Shown here: positions 1-7,207 of the stretch, one piece after another
Numbering within the stretch: the first letter of the stretch is position 1
Layout: every line of letters begins with the position of its first letter
Origin: an uncultured Oscillospiraceae bacterium
Lineage (GTDB): Bacteria > Bacillota > Clostridia > Oscillospirales > Acutalibacteraceae
Reading direction: 5' to 3'
Assembly: GCA_900540865.1 (NCBI GenBank)
Contig: UQHH01000044.1
Coordinates: forward strand, 1-22,669
Length of the DNA stretch: 22,669 bases
Program-made: the position numbers and the translations under genes
Notes under the pieces: model-generated
The model's input: the letters and a program-made list of their open reading frames with translations, nothing else
Told to the model about the DNA's origin: nothing
Databases searched by the model: none

Positions 1-28
1 AGCCCCTTGCTCGGCTGGAAAGGGTCAA

Positions 29-285
29 GGGAAAACCTGCGACGAGGTTTTCCCTGTCGACGAAAAGGGTTTACAAAAGGGAAAAACAGCGAATTGTTTT
101 TCCCTTTTGAGCAAAACATAGAAAGTTTTATCAAGAAATTCAAGAAACAGCATGTTTCTTAAAAAGAAGAAGCAGAATGCTTCAATCATAAAATAATGAA
201 ACGGAACGTTTCAAAAAATAAAACGTATCGCGTTTAATAAAAGAAAATTAAAAGATAATAAGAGAACCTTATAAAGGTTCTCTTA
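29..285. repeat. Tandem array of unrelated hairpins
   Basis: This 260-base gene-free stretch holds at least seven consecutive inverted repeats. They are 29-38/45-54 (10 bp), 74-88/95-109 (15 bp), 142-149/153-160 (8 bp), 169-174/178-183 (6 bp), 197-203/207-213 (7 bp), 221-225/231-235 (5 bp) and 259-270/274-285 (12 bp). A weaker one is at 113-117/125-129. The stems differ in sequence, but most loops are only 3-6 bases and the spacers are A-rich on the plus strand, so each hairpin is followed by T-rich sequence on the minus strand. Read in that direction it looks like a series of terminators behind the HAD gene. No coding sequence or CRISPR-like direct repeat is visible. Confidence 0.7.
259..285 (-). 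terminator. Terminator of the HAD gene
   Basis: A perfect 12-bp stem (259-270 with 274-285) closes a 3-base loop and is followed on the minus strand by a T-rich stretch. The upstream arm contains the TAA stop codon of the HAD gene, so translation termination and the hairpin overlap. It is the first and one of the strongest hairpins of the array that continues to position 29. Confidence 0.7.
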
Positions 286-921
286 AAGCAGAGCGCACAG
301 CTCCAATAAATCATCAATAACGGGAACCCCCGCAGAAAGTAAATCCTCTCTCCCCTGGTGGCCTTTTGACAAAAGCACGCAGTCGGCGCCGAGCTGCCGC
401 GCAACAGTATGGTCGTGCAGGCTGTCGCCTACGAGCACCGCCCTTTGGGGCGCAATACCCAACCGCTCCAGCACCTGCCTGCCGCGCTGTGCCTTGCACG
501 CGGCCTGATAATCGTCCGCGCCCGACACGCAGTCAAAATAATGCGCAATGTCAAGCCGGTTCAGGGACTTTGCAATCTCTTCCCTGTGGGATGAGGACAA
601 TACCACCTGCTTGAGCTCCATATCGCGCGCAAGCGCCAAAATCAGCCGCGCGTTTGCCATCAGCGGTTCTTCCGGCAAATGCTTATCGTAGCCCTGCGCG
701 AACTCCCGCGCGAGCGTGTCGAACGGCACCTCGTTCAAATCGAACAGATGCTCATAAAATTTCGTAATCGGCGTGCCGATATAGCTGTAATACTGCGCCA
801 TCGTAATCGGCTCCCTGCCACGCCGTTCTAAAATATCATTGACGGACAAAAGCGCCGTGTGTACGTCGTCTATAAGCGTGCCGTTATAATCCCAGATAAT
901 CGCGTCGTATTTCCTTTCCAT
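283..921 (-). CDS. HAD-family hydrolase (phosphoglycolate phosphatase-like, DxN motif)
   Basis: Haloacid-dehalogenase-fold hydrolase of 212 residues. Motif I is WDYNGT, with the nucleophile Asp11 but Asn13 where most phosphatases have the second, acid/base Asp. Motif II Ser lies in VVLSSSH, the motif III Lys is near residue 143 (ACKAQ), and motif IV is VGDSLHDH. The helical cap between motifs I and II fits the phosphoglycolate phosphatase/beta-phosphoglucomutase subgroup. I chose the second of two in-frame ATG codons because a GGGGG ribosome site sits 6 bases before it, whereas the first ATG (925-927) lies almost on that site. It follows the ABC operon terminator on the same strand with no clear promoter, so it may rely on read-through. 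The substrate cannot be told from sequence. Confidence 0.85.
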   Translation of the reverse strand: MERKYDAIIWDYNGTLIDDVHTALLSVNDILERRGREPITMAQYYSYIGTPITKFYEHLFDLNEVPFDTLAREFAQGYDKHLPEEPLMANARLILALARDMELKQVVLSSSHREEIAKSLNRLDIAHYFDCVSGADDYQAACKAQRGRQVLERLGIAPQRAVLVGDSLHDHTVARQLGADCVLLSKGHQGREDLLSAGVPVIDDLLELCALL

Positions 922-942
922 AGCCATCCCCCGTCTTTCAAA

Positions 943-968
943 AAATCCGCCGGTTTTCCGGCGGATTT
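943..968 (-). terminator. Terminator of the ABC transporter operon
   Basis: A perfect 11-bp GC-rich stem (943-953 with 958-968) closes a 4-base loop and is followed on the minus strand by a run of T. It lies 7 bases beyond the stop codon of the ATPase gene, so it probably ends the long minus-strand operon, with any read-through feeding the HAD gene. Confidence 0.85.
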
Positions 969-974
969 CTATTA

Positions 975-1766
975 TCAGTCAAGCAGCATTTTATCGGTAA
1001 ACTCGTCGTCCGCGTTGGCCGAATAAAGCTTCATCAGCTCCGGCACGGTCATCTGCTCGCGTTCCCTGCCTTCAAGAATCAGCACAATCCTGCCGCCGCT
1101 CATCACAATCGTCTTGTTGCCTGTATGGAGCGCGTCCTTGATGTTATGTGTAACCATCAGCGTAGTGATTTGGTGCTCGCCGATGATTTTTTCCGTCAGC
1201 TCCATTACCTGGTTCGCCGTTTTGGGGTCGAGCGCCGCCGTGTGCTCGTCGAGCAGCAGGAGCTTCGGCGTAACGATGGTCGCCATCAAAAGGGTAAGCG
1301 CCTGCCTCTGCCCGCCGGACAAAAGCCCGACCTTTGATTTCAACCGGTTCTCAAGCCCCAAATCGAGCTGGGCCAGAAGCTCGCGGAACATCTGCGCGTC
1401 CTGCTTTTTTATGCCCATCGAAAGCCCCCGGCGGCTGCCACGGCTGTACGCAAGGGAAAGGTTTTCCTCAATCGTCATATTCGGCGCGGTGCCCTTGAGC
1501 GGGTCCTGGAACAGCCGGCCGATAAAACGCGCGCGCTTGTGCTCCTTCTGGTTTGTCACGTCGTTCCCGTCGAGCGTCACCTTCCCGCTGTCGAGCGCGT
1601 AGGTGCCGGAAATCGCGTTGAGCATCGTCGATTTACCCGCGCCGTTTGAACCGATAACGGTTGCGAAATCGCCCTTTTTCAGGTGGAGCGATACATGGTC
1701 GAGCGCCTTGCGCTCGTTGACGGTCCCCGCGTAAAAGGTAATGGAGGCGTTATCAAGCTTCAGCAT
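975..1766 (-). CDS. ABC transporter ATP-binding protein (TrpZ/COG1101-like)
   Basis: Cytoplasmic ATPase of an importer, 263 residues. Walker A is GSNGAGKST (about residues 39-47), the signature motif is LSGGQRQ, Walker B is LLLLDEHTAALDP, and the switch His is in MVTHN. The sequence type matches the ATPase paired with COG4120 permeases and COG2984 binding proteins, a set that in streptococci has been linked to tryptophan uptake (trpXYZ). A GGAGG ribosome site lies 7 bases before the ATG. The start overlaps the end of the permease gene by 14 bases, so the two are translationally coupled. It is the last gene of the operon, just ahead of a strong terminator. The family is clear; the substrate is inferred from homologues. 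Confidence 0.9.
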   Translation of the reverse strand: MLKLDNASITFYAGTVNERKALDHVSLHLKKGDFATVIGSNGAGKSTMLNAISGTYALDSGKVTLDGNDVTNQKEHKRARFIGRLFQDPLKGTAPNMTIEENLSLAYSRGSRRGLSMGIKKQDAQMFRELLAQLDLGLENRLKSKVGLLSGGQRQALTLLMATIVTPKLLLLDEHTAALDPKTANQVMELTEKIIGEHQITTLMVTHNIKDALHTGNKTIVMSGGRIVLILEGREREQMTVPELMKLYSANADDEFTDKMLLD

Positions 1767-2676
1767 GTCTCTTCCTCCGTTTCTTTACATTCGCTCCTAT
1801 AATCGGTACGGCAAGCGCAAACGCCACGATTACCGCGGACAAAAGCTTTAAATAGCTTGCGGGCATACCGAGCTGGAACACGACCGTAATGACGACGCGG
1901 TAAAGGATTGCGCCGAGAATCGCTGAAATGATGTTATTGAGCACGCTGCGCCTGCCAAAGATTGCTTCGCCGATGATGATGGACGCAAGGCCGATGACGA
2001 CCATGCCGGTGCCCGCCTTCGCGTCGGCAAAGTTCTGGTCCTGCGCGAGCACCGCGCCGCTTAAGGCAACGAGGCTGTTCGCAATCGCAAGGCCGAGTAT
2101 TTTCATCGCGTCGGAATTGATGGAGGAAGCGTTGACCATCTCGACATTATCGCCCGTTGCGCGCAGGGACATACCGAGCTGTGTTTTCAAAAACCAATAC
2201 AGGATAATCGTGACGACGACCAGAATCAACAGGATAACCGGGAGCACGCCCGCCTTTTTCATCACGCTTGTAAGCTCAGGCGCCCACGACTGCGCGGCAT
2301 TCAACAGCGGCGTAAAGATGGTGTCCTGCCCGAAAACCGATACCGTCGGGTTATCGCCTAAAATCATCAGATTGACGGAATAAAGCCCCGTCATGGTAAG
2401 GATACCCGCCAGAATCGGCTGTACCTTGAGCTTTGTATGCAGAAGCCCAGTGATGCAGCCGGCAAGCGCGCCCGCTGCCATCGCGGCGAAGATGCCCAAC
2501 ACGGGAAGCCCCGCCTGTGTTACCATAATAGAAACGGCAGAGCCTGTAATAAAGCTGCCGTCGACCGTCAGGTCGGGAATATCGAGTATGCGGAAGGAAA
2601 CGAAAATTCCCACCGCCATGATTGCGTAAATCAGCCCCTCCTCAAGCGAGCCGAGGCCGAGCGTTAAATATTGCAT
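1753..2676 (-). CDS. ABC transporter permease (TrpY/COG4120-like)
   Basis: Membrane permease of 307 residues with about eight hydrophobic segments and the DIPDLTVDGSF motif near the N-terminus, typical of COG4120 and related to branched-chain amino acid permeases. The open frame extends to a TTG at 2709, but nothing resembling a ribosome site precedes it. ATG at 2676 has AAAGGA 11 bases upstream and begins at the usual family N-terminus (MQYLTLGLGSLEEGL). It lies between the binding protein and ATPase genes. The 147-base gap to the lipoprotein gene contains two hairpins that could lower permease expression relative to the binding protein. Confidence 0.88.
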   Translation of the reverse strand: MQYLTLGLGSLEEGLIYAIMAVGIFVSFRILDIPDLTVDGSFITGSAVSIMVTQAGLPVLGIFAAMAAGALAGCITGLLHTKLKVQPILAGILTMTGLYSVNLMILGDNPTVSVFGQDTIFTPLLNAAQSWAPELTSVMKKAGVLPVILLILVVVTIILYWFLKTQLGMSLRATGDNVEMVNASSINSDAMKILGLAIANSLVALSGAVLAQDQNFADAKAGTGMVVIGLASIIIGEAIFGRRSVLNNIISAILGAILYRVVITVVFQLGMPASYLKLLSAVIVAFALAVPIIGANVKKRRKRHAEA

Positions 2677-2710
2677 GGGCGGTACCGTCCTTTGCTGTAA
2701 ATTGGACAAC

Positions 2711-2812
2711 GCCGCGGCAAGCCGTTTGAACGAGGATAATGGAGAGAAATCTCAAGCGGTTTGCCGCAGCGTTATGAGCAAACGGGAGGAATCCCGAAAA
2801 AGAGATTCCTCC
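2711..2812 (-). other. Two hairpins between binding-protein and permease genes
   Basis: The gap between the lipoprotein and permease genes holds a 9-bp stem (2785-2793 with 2804-2812) and a longer imperfect stem (2711-2729 with 2752-2770, 16 of 19 Watson-Crick pairs). Neither is followed by a clear T-run on the minus strand, so they look more like mRNA-processing or stabilising structures than full terminators. Such structures commonly let the binding protein be made in excess over the membrane parts. Confidence 0.5.
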
Positions 2813-2823
2813 GCCAAGCTGTG

Positions 2824-3852
2824 TTATCCCTGCGGGAATATCACAGTTTTATCATTCTTCAAAATGCTTTCCGGGATTTTCACGCCGATGGCCTTCGCCG
2901 TGTCGGTATTGACATAGGTGCTCAAATCGTCGAACACCTTAATCGGGATACTTGAAATCGGCGTGCCCTTCAAAACCTTATCGGCCATGTTCGCCGTCTC
3001 GATTCCAAGGTCCTCGTACTTGATGCCGATGGTCGCAAAGCCGCCGTCGTTCACCATGGAATCCGCGCCGACATAGCAGGGAATCTTCGCGTCTTTTGTA
3101 ATCTGCGCAAGCACCGTCATCGCGTCGGCAACGGTGTTGTCGGTCGGGGTAAAGATGGCGTCGCACTTCGTTACGAGCGACTGCGCCGCCTGCTGTACCT
3201 CCGTGGAGGTGGTAACGCCCGCTTCCACGTATTTCAGGCCGTTCTTGTCGCAGTATTCCTTTGCCGCCGCGATGTTCGAAACGCTGCTCGCCTCGCCGTT
3301 GTTATACAGCAGGCCGAGGGTCTTTATATTCGGCGTCAGCTCCAGCGCCATGTCGAAGATGCGGTCTACAGGAACCGCGTCGCTCGTACCCGTTACGTTT
3401 TTGTCGGGCTTTTCAAGGCTTGTTGTAAGCTTTGTAGCGATTGGGTCGCTGACCGCCGAGAACACGACGGGTACCTCGTTTGCAATGTTGAGCGCCGAGG
3501 AAGCAACCGGCGTTGTAATGGCAATGACGATATCCTTGCCGCCGGAAACGAAATTGTTGAGTATAGTCGTGACGTTCGCGGCCTCGTTCTGCGCGGAAAG
3601 CGCCTCGATTTCGGCCGTTTCGCCGTCCTTGTAGCCGAGCTTTCCGAGCTGCTCGATTGTCGCGTCGCGTATGGTATTCAGGGATGCGTGGTCGGAAATC
3701 TGCACAATGCCGATTTTCTTTTTCTCCCCGCTTTGGGATGCCGTACTGCCTGTGGAAGAACCGTTTGAGGAGGTATCCCCGCTGTTCCCGCAGCCCGTAA
3801 ATACAGCCGCGCACAGTAAAAGCGCCAGAATAAGCGCCGCAATCTTTTTCAT
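2824..3852 (-). CDS. ABC transporter substrate-binding lipoprotein (TrpX/COG2984-like)
   Basis: Extracellular lipid-anchored binding protein of 342 residues. The N-terminus has two Lys, a hydrophobic core and a lipobox ending FTGC, so Cys20 would be lipidated. A Ser/Gly-rich linker (about residues 22-43) precedes two periplasmic-binding-protein lobes starting at KKKIGIVQISDH. This N-terminal lobe sequence and the TPTDNTVADAM motif are characteristic of COG2984, the binding component in TrpXYZ-type systems. GAGGTG lies 8 bases before the ATG. The gene begins only 29 bases after the oxidoreductase gamma subunit gene, which suggests cotranscription with that enzyme. The ligand could be an aromatic or other amino acid or the matching 2-oxoacid. 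Confidence 0.9.
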   Translation of the reverse strand: MKKIAALILALLLCAAVFTGCGNSGDTSSNGSSTGSTASQSGEKKKIGIVQISDHASLNTIRDATIEQLGKLGYKDGETAEIEALSAQNEAANVTTILNNFVSGGKDIVIAITTPVASSALNIANEVPVVFSAVSDPIATKLTTSLEKPDKNVTGTSDAVPVDRIFDMALELTPNIKTLGLLYNNGEASSVSNIAAAKEYCDKNGLKYVEAGVTTSTEVQQAAQSLVTKCDAIFTPTDNTVADAMTVLAQITKDAKIPCYVGADSMVNDGGFATIGIKYEDLGIETANMADKVLKGTPISSIPIKVFDDLSTYVNTDTAKAIGVKIPESILKNDKTVIFPQG

Positions 3853-3881
3853 GTTATGTTCACCTCTGCAATATGTATGGG

Positions 3882-4424
3882 TCAGTCTTTGTATTCCATG
3901 CCAATTTGAATGGCTTTCCTGTTCGCGTCCAGCAAATGCGCCTTGCTCTTCGGCACGCTCTTCTGGATTGCCCTGTCAAGCGCTTCTTCCGAACAGAAAG
4001 CGGTTTCTTTAAACAGCTTGCCGACAAGGATAATATTCGCAAGCCCCTTGAGCCCGTTTTCCTCCGCAAGCCTCGTCGCGGGGACGTAATAAACGTTTAC
4101 ATCATCACGTTCGATTTTTTTGTCAATCAAAAAGCTGTCGATGATGACCGTTCCGCCCGGCTCCACGCTCCCGATAAATTTATCGAGCGACGGCAGGTTC
4201 ATTGCGACGAGCACGTTCGGCGTGAGCACCAGCGGGGAGCCGACCGGCGTGTCGCTGATACAGACGCTGCAATTGGCGGTGCCGCCGCGCATCTCCGGCC
4301 CGTAAGAGGGCAGCCAGGAAATTTCCTTTTCGTCCATCAGGCCGCCGTACGCGACGACCTTGCCGGCGAACAGGATTCCCTGTCCGCCGAAGCCCGCAAG
4401 CAGCATGTTATAATTCTTACTCAT
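3882..4424 (-). CDS. vorC: 2-oxoacid:ferredoxin oxidoreductase, gamma subunit
   Basis: Gamma (C) subunit of 180 residues. The start reads MLLAGFGGQGILFAGKV and is followed by PSYGPEMRGGTANC, the family's hallmark pair. It joins the alpha and beta subunits and the ferredoxin subunit in a four-subunit enzyme that oxidatively decarboxylates a 2-oxoacid to an acyl-CoA and reduces ferredoxin. Its ATG overlaps the beta subunit stop in the sequence ATGA (4421-4424), typical of translational coupling. The vor name (2-oxoisovalerate) follows the alpha subunit type. Discriminating it from a 2-oxoglutarate (kor) enzyme would need phylogeny. Confidence 0.88.
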   Translation of the reverse strand: MSKNYNMLLAGFGGQGILFAGKVVAYGGLMDEKEISWLPSYGPEMRGGTANCSVCISDTPVGSPLVLTPNVLVAMNLPSLDKFIGSVEPGGTVIIDSFLIDKKIERDDVNVYYVPATRLAEENGLKGLANIILVGKLFKETAFCSEEALDRAIQKSVPKSKAHLLDANRKAIQIGMEYKD

Positions 4425-5176
4425 TTGAGCCTTGCCCCCTTCTCCTCATCCTTGTAAACGCCCAGCGGATAGTACGGAAGCATATTCTTCCGCAGCCAGT
4501 CGAGCGCCTCAACAGGCGACATGCCCCAGTTGGTCGGGCAGGTCGAGACGATTTCAATCAGGGAAAAGCCCTTTTTGTCTATCTGGTTCTGGAAGCCCTT
4601 CTTAATGGCCTTCTTGGTTAAATTCACGTTTTTCACACAGTCGACCGAGGTACGCTGCGCAAGCGCCACGCCGTCGAGCGTCGAAAGCAGCTCGCATACG
4701 CGGATGGGATAGCCGGCTGAGTTTACGTCCCTGCCGTAGGGTGTGGTCTGCGTTACCTGGTTCGGAAGGGAGGTCGGCGCCATCTGGCCGCCAGTCATGC
4801 CGTAAATCGCGTTGTTGATAAAGATAACGGTAATGTTCTCACCCCTTGTCGCCGCGTGCACGGTTTCCGCCGTACCGATAGCCGCAAGGTCGCCGTCGCC
4901 CTGGTAGGTAAAAATAATGTTGTCGGGCTTTGCGCGCTTGAGGCCTGTCGCAACAGCCGGCGCGCGCCCGTGCGGCGCCTGCACCATATCGCAGGAGAAG
5001 TAATCGTAATTCATAACGGCGCAGCCTACCGGCGCAACGCCGACGGTGATGCCCTCGATTTCAAGCTCATCCATGACCTCTGCTATCAGCCTGTGCACAA
5101 TACCGTGCGTACAGCCGGGGCAGTAATGGAACGGCACGTCTGTCAGGGATTTCGGTTTTTCAAAAACGACTGCCAT
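4421..5176 (-). CDS. vorA: 2-oxoacid:ferredoxin oxidoreductase, beta subunit (TPP-binding)
   Basis: Thiamine-diphosphate-binding beta subunit of 251 residues. The N-terminus carries HYCPGCTHG, the typical cofactor-proximal Cys pair. The TPP/Mg motif starts at GDGDLAAIGTAE (about residue 92) and ends at INNAIYGMTGGQ. It supplies the catalytic carbanion chemistry, while electrons leave through Fe-S clusters. The short length without a C-terminal Fe-S extension fits the four-subunit vor/kor class rather than single-chain pyruvate oxidoreductase. The start codon overlaps the alpha stop by one base (TAATG at 5174-5178). Confidence 0.9.
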   Translation of the reverse strand: MAVVFEKPKSLTDVPFHYCPGCTHGIVHRLIAEVMDELEIEGITVGVAPVGCAVMNYDYFSCDMVQAPHGRAPAVATGLKRAKPDNIIFTYQGDGDLAAIGTAETVHAATRGENITVIFINNAIYGMTGGQMAPTSLPNQVTQTTPYGRDVNSAGYPIRVCELLSTLDGVALAQRTSVDCVKNVNLTKKAIKKGFQNQIDKKGFSLIEIVSTCPTNWGMSPVEALDWLRKNMLPYYPLGVYKDEEKGARLK

Positions 5177-6237
5177 TACTTTACACCTCCAAGCTTTTCA
5201 ATTTCATTTAAAATCTCAGCGGGAGTCGGGATAACGCCGCCCGTCCTGCCGAAGAAGGAAACGGGGCGCTTACATTCGATTGCAAGCCTTACGTCGTCGA
5301 CCATCTGGCCCATGCTCATTTCCACGCATAGAAAGCTCTTTGCCGTTTCTGCCGCCTTCTGAAGCGCGTCAACCGGGAACGGCCAGAGCGTAATCGGGCG
5401 AATAAGCCCCACCTTCATGCCTTTTTCGCGCGCACTGTCGACCGCGCTGTGCGCAACCCTTGAGGATGCGCCGTACGCGACGACGATGATATCCGCGTCG
5501 TCCGTCAAATACTCCTCGACCCGCTGCTCGTTTTCCTTCACGATTTCGTAACGCTTGAAGCGCTCGATAGAAAGCTGCTCCAGCGCCTGCGGGGTCAGGT
5601 AAAGCGAATTGATGACGTTATGCTCCCTTTGACCCTTGTGTCCGTCTGTCGCCCATGGCTTTTCGGGCAGGTTTGTGCGGGGGTTATCGGGGATTTCGAC
5701 CGGCTCCATCATCTGGCCGAGCATACCGTCCGCCAGAATCATGGCGGGCATGCGGTACTTGTCTCCAAGGTCGAACGCCGTACCGACGAGGTCGACCATC
5801 TCCTGCACGGTTGCGGGAGCGAACACGAGCACCTGGAAATCGCCGTGTCCCGGCGCTTTTGTTGCCTGCCAGTAATCCGCCTGGGACGGCTGGATTCCGC
5901 CCAGTCCCGGGCCGCCGCGCTGTACGTTTATAATCAAAGCGGGAACATCGCTGCCCGCCATATAGGAAATCGCTTCTGTTTTTAAGCTGATGCCCGGCGA
6001 GCTTGAGCTCGTCATCGCGCGAACGCCCGCGCTTGCCGCGCCCAGTACCATATTTGCCGCGGCAATCTCAGATTCCGCCTGCAGGTATGTACCGCCGATT
6101 TTCGGCATCCGCTTCGACATATAGGCGGCAAGCTCCGTCTGCGGGGTAATCGGATAACCGAAGAAATGCTTACAGCCCGCCTGGATAGCCGCTTCAGCAA
6201 GCGCCTCGTTGCCTTTCATTAAAAACCTTTCTGCCAT
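5176..6237 (-). CDS. vorB: 2-oxoacid:ferredoxin oxidoreductase, alpha subunit (VorB-like)
   Basis: Alpha subunit of 353 residues, the usual VorB length. Visible marks are FMKGNEA-type N-terminus, GYPITPQTE, QAESEIAAANMVLGA, TSSSSPGISLKTE and QRGGPGLGG, the pyrimidine-binding half of the TPP site. The open frame continues upstream over the ferredoxin gene, but that part is an out-of-frame reading of the ferredoxin coding sequence. ATG 6237 gives the family N-terminus MAERFLMKGNEAL. A second ATG at 6219 has AAAGG at good spacing and cannot be excluded. The likely substrates are branched-chain 2-oxoacids or other amino-acid-derived 2-oxoacids. With metY and a TrpXYZ-type importer nearby, 2-oxobutyrate or aromatic 2-oxoacids are also possible. 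Confidence 0.9.
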   Translation of the reverse strand: MAERFLMKGNEALAEAAIQAGCKHFFGYPITPQTELAAYMSKRMPKIGGTYLQAESEIAAANMVLGAASAGVRAMTSSSSPGISLKTEAISYMAGSDVPALIINVQRGGPGLGGIQPSQADYWQATKAPGHGDFQVLVFAPATVQEMVDLVGTAFDLGDKYRMPAMILADGMLGQMMEPVEIPDNPRTNLPEKPWATDGHKGQREHNVINSLYLTPQALEQLSIERFKRYEIVKENEQRVEEYLTDDADIIVVAYGASSRVAHSAVDSAREKGMKVGLIRPITLWPFPVDALQKAAETAKSFLCVEMSMGQMVDDVRLAIECKRPVSFFGRTGGVIPTPAEILNEIEKLGGVK

Positions 6238-6272
6238 TGTGCTGTTCAATCCTTTCCTGGGACATGCGCCCC

Positions 6273-6479
6273 TTATCTTTCTACTGTAATGGCGACGTCG
6301 GGGCACATTGTCGCACAGGATTTGCATCCGATGCACTCCTCCGGCTTCATCAGGCGCGCGGGATGGTAGCCCTTCGCGTTGATTTTGTCCTTTGTAAGGG
6401 CAATGATTTTCTTGGGACATGCGTGAACGCACATTCCGCAGCCCTTACACACGTCTTCGTTGACGATGATTCTCGGCAT
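6273..6479 (-). CDS. vorD: 2-oxoacid:ferredoxin oxidoreductase, delta subunit (2[4Fe-4S] ferredoxin)
   Basis: Small iron-sulfur subunit of 68 residues with two cluster motifs, CKGCGMCVHACP (residues 11-22) and CIGCKSCATMCP, each CxxCxxCxxxCP. It passes electrons from the TPP site to external ferredoxin. A strong ribosome site, AAAGGAGG, lies 7 bases before the ATG, the best in this operon. It is the first gene of the oxidoreductase block and ends 35 bases before the alpha subunit. The fused-pair length and position mark it as a dedicated subunit rather than a free ferredoxin. Confidence 0.9.
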   Translation of the reverse strand: MPRIIVNEDVCKGCGMCVHACPKKIIALTKDKINAKGYHPARLMKPEECIGCKSCATMCPDVAITVER

Positions 6480-6507
6480 TGATATTCCTCCTTTACCGGT
6501 TCTCTCT

Positions 6508-6536
6508 ATTTAAAATATGATTGTTTTCTCATTCAA
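6508..6536 (-). promoter_or_regulatory. Possible internal promoter of the oxidoreductase block
   Basis: On the minus strand, TTGAAT (6531-6536) and TTAAAT (6508-6513) are separated by exactly 17 bases, each matching the vegetative consensus at 4 of 6 positions. The -35 overlaps the stop region of the ATPase gene. A start here would give the ferredoxin gene a short leader carrying its strong ribosome site. Support is only moderate. Confidence 0.35.
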
Positions 6537-7200
6537 ACGGCGGCTTGACGATTACCTCCACAGGATAAAGCCCCTCCACCTTTCCGTCAAGCTCTTCCGC
6601 CACACTTTTGGGTGCGGTCGTCATGACAAGCGGAAGGGAAAGCGCCGCCGCTGTTTGCTGGGCGTAAGCGATGGAGGCCAAAATATCCTCCGCCGTGGTC
6701 AGCCCCTGCAAATGCGAATTGTTGATAACACCCGTCGCCTTGACGCGCGAGGCCGTTTCTATCTCGGAAAGCAGCCCGGCCGCCTCCTTAGGCGTCTGCG
6801 TAAGCGCGCGGTATTTGTTGACGACGTAATACGCCTCATAATCCGCAAGGCTTTCCACCTGGCCTGCAAAACGGCCGAGCGCGTACGCGCCCGCGTCGTC
6901 CCCGCCGATGTCCATTACGACATACCTGCCGGGCTGGTTGAATACCGAATAGATTTCCGCCGGAAGCGAGGGCAGGTCGAGGTTGGTGCCCGCAAACTGC
7001 GGGCTTACAACCTCGACATCCAAGCCTTCAAACAGCTCTTTATAGTCGCTGCTGCGGAAATACGGGTTTACGATGTCCAAATCGACAAGCGTCACCGGGT
7101 TCCCTTCCCTTGCAAGCGAAAGCGCCAGGTTTAACGACAAATTCGTTTTGCCGCAGCCGTAATGTCCGTATATGATGGTAAATTTTTTACATTTAAACAT
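6529..7200 (-). CDS. ParA/MinD-like P-loop ATPase
   Basis: Soluble P-loop NTPase of 223 residues. The nucleotide loop is GHYGCGKTN (residues 12-20), followed by a VDLDIVNPYFRSSD segment like the switch I of ParA/MinD/ArsA proteins and a VVMDIGGDDAG Walker-B-like strand. The signature Lys of the deviant Walker A motif (KGGxGKT) is absent: the loop reads GHYGCGKT. The start lies 7 bases after the metY stop, and a weak GGAAAG lies within the end of metY, so translation is probably coupled. It sits directly before the oxidoreductase genes. A role in Fe-S assembly, as for Mrp/ApbC ATPases, is possible, but no carrier Cys pair is seen. The function is unknown. Confidence 0.75.
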   Translation of the reverse strand: MFKCKKFTIIYGHYGCGKTNLSLNLALSLAREGNPVTLVDLDIVNPYFRSSDYKELFEGLDVEVVSPQFAGTNLDLPSLPAEIYSVFNQPGRYVVMDIGGDDAGAYALGRFAGQVESLADYEAYYVVNKYRALTQTPKEAAGLLSEIETASRVKATGVINNSHLQGLTTAEDILASIAYAQQTAAALSLPLVMTTAPKSVAEELDGKVEGLYPVEVIVKPPFE

Positions 7201-7207
7201 GTGTGAA

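Noticed and set aside
29..285. Possible CRISPR array
   Set aside because: The units are inverted repeats of different sequence and length; there is no constant direct repeat and no spacer of fixed size, and no cas genes are present.
6238..6432. N-terminal extension of the oxidoreductase alpha subunit
   Set aside because: It overlaps the ferredoxin gene in another frame. The family N-terminus begins at 6237.
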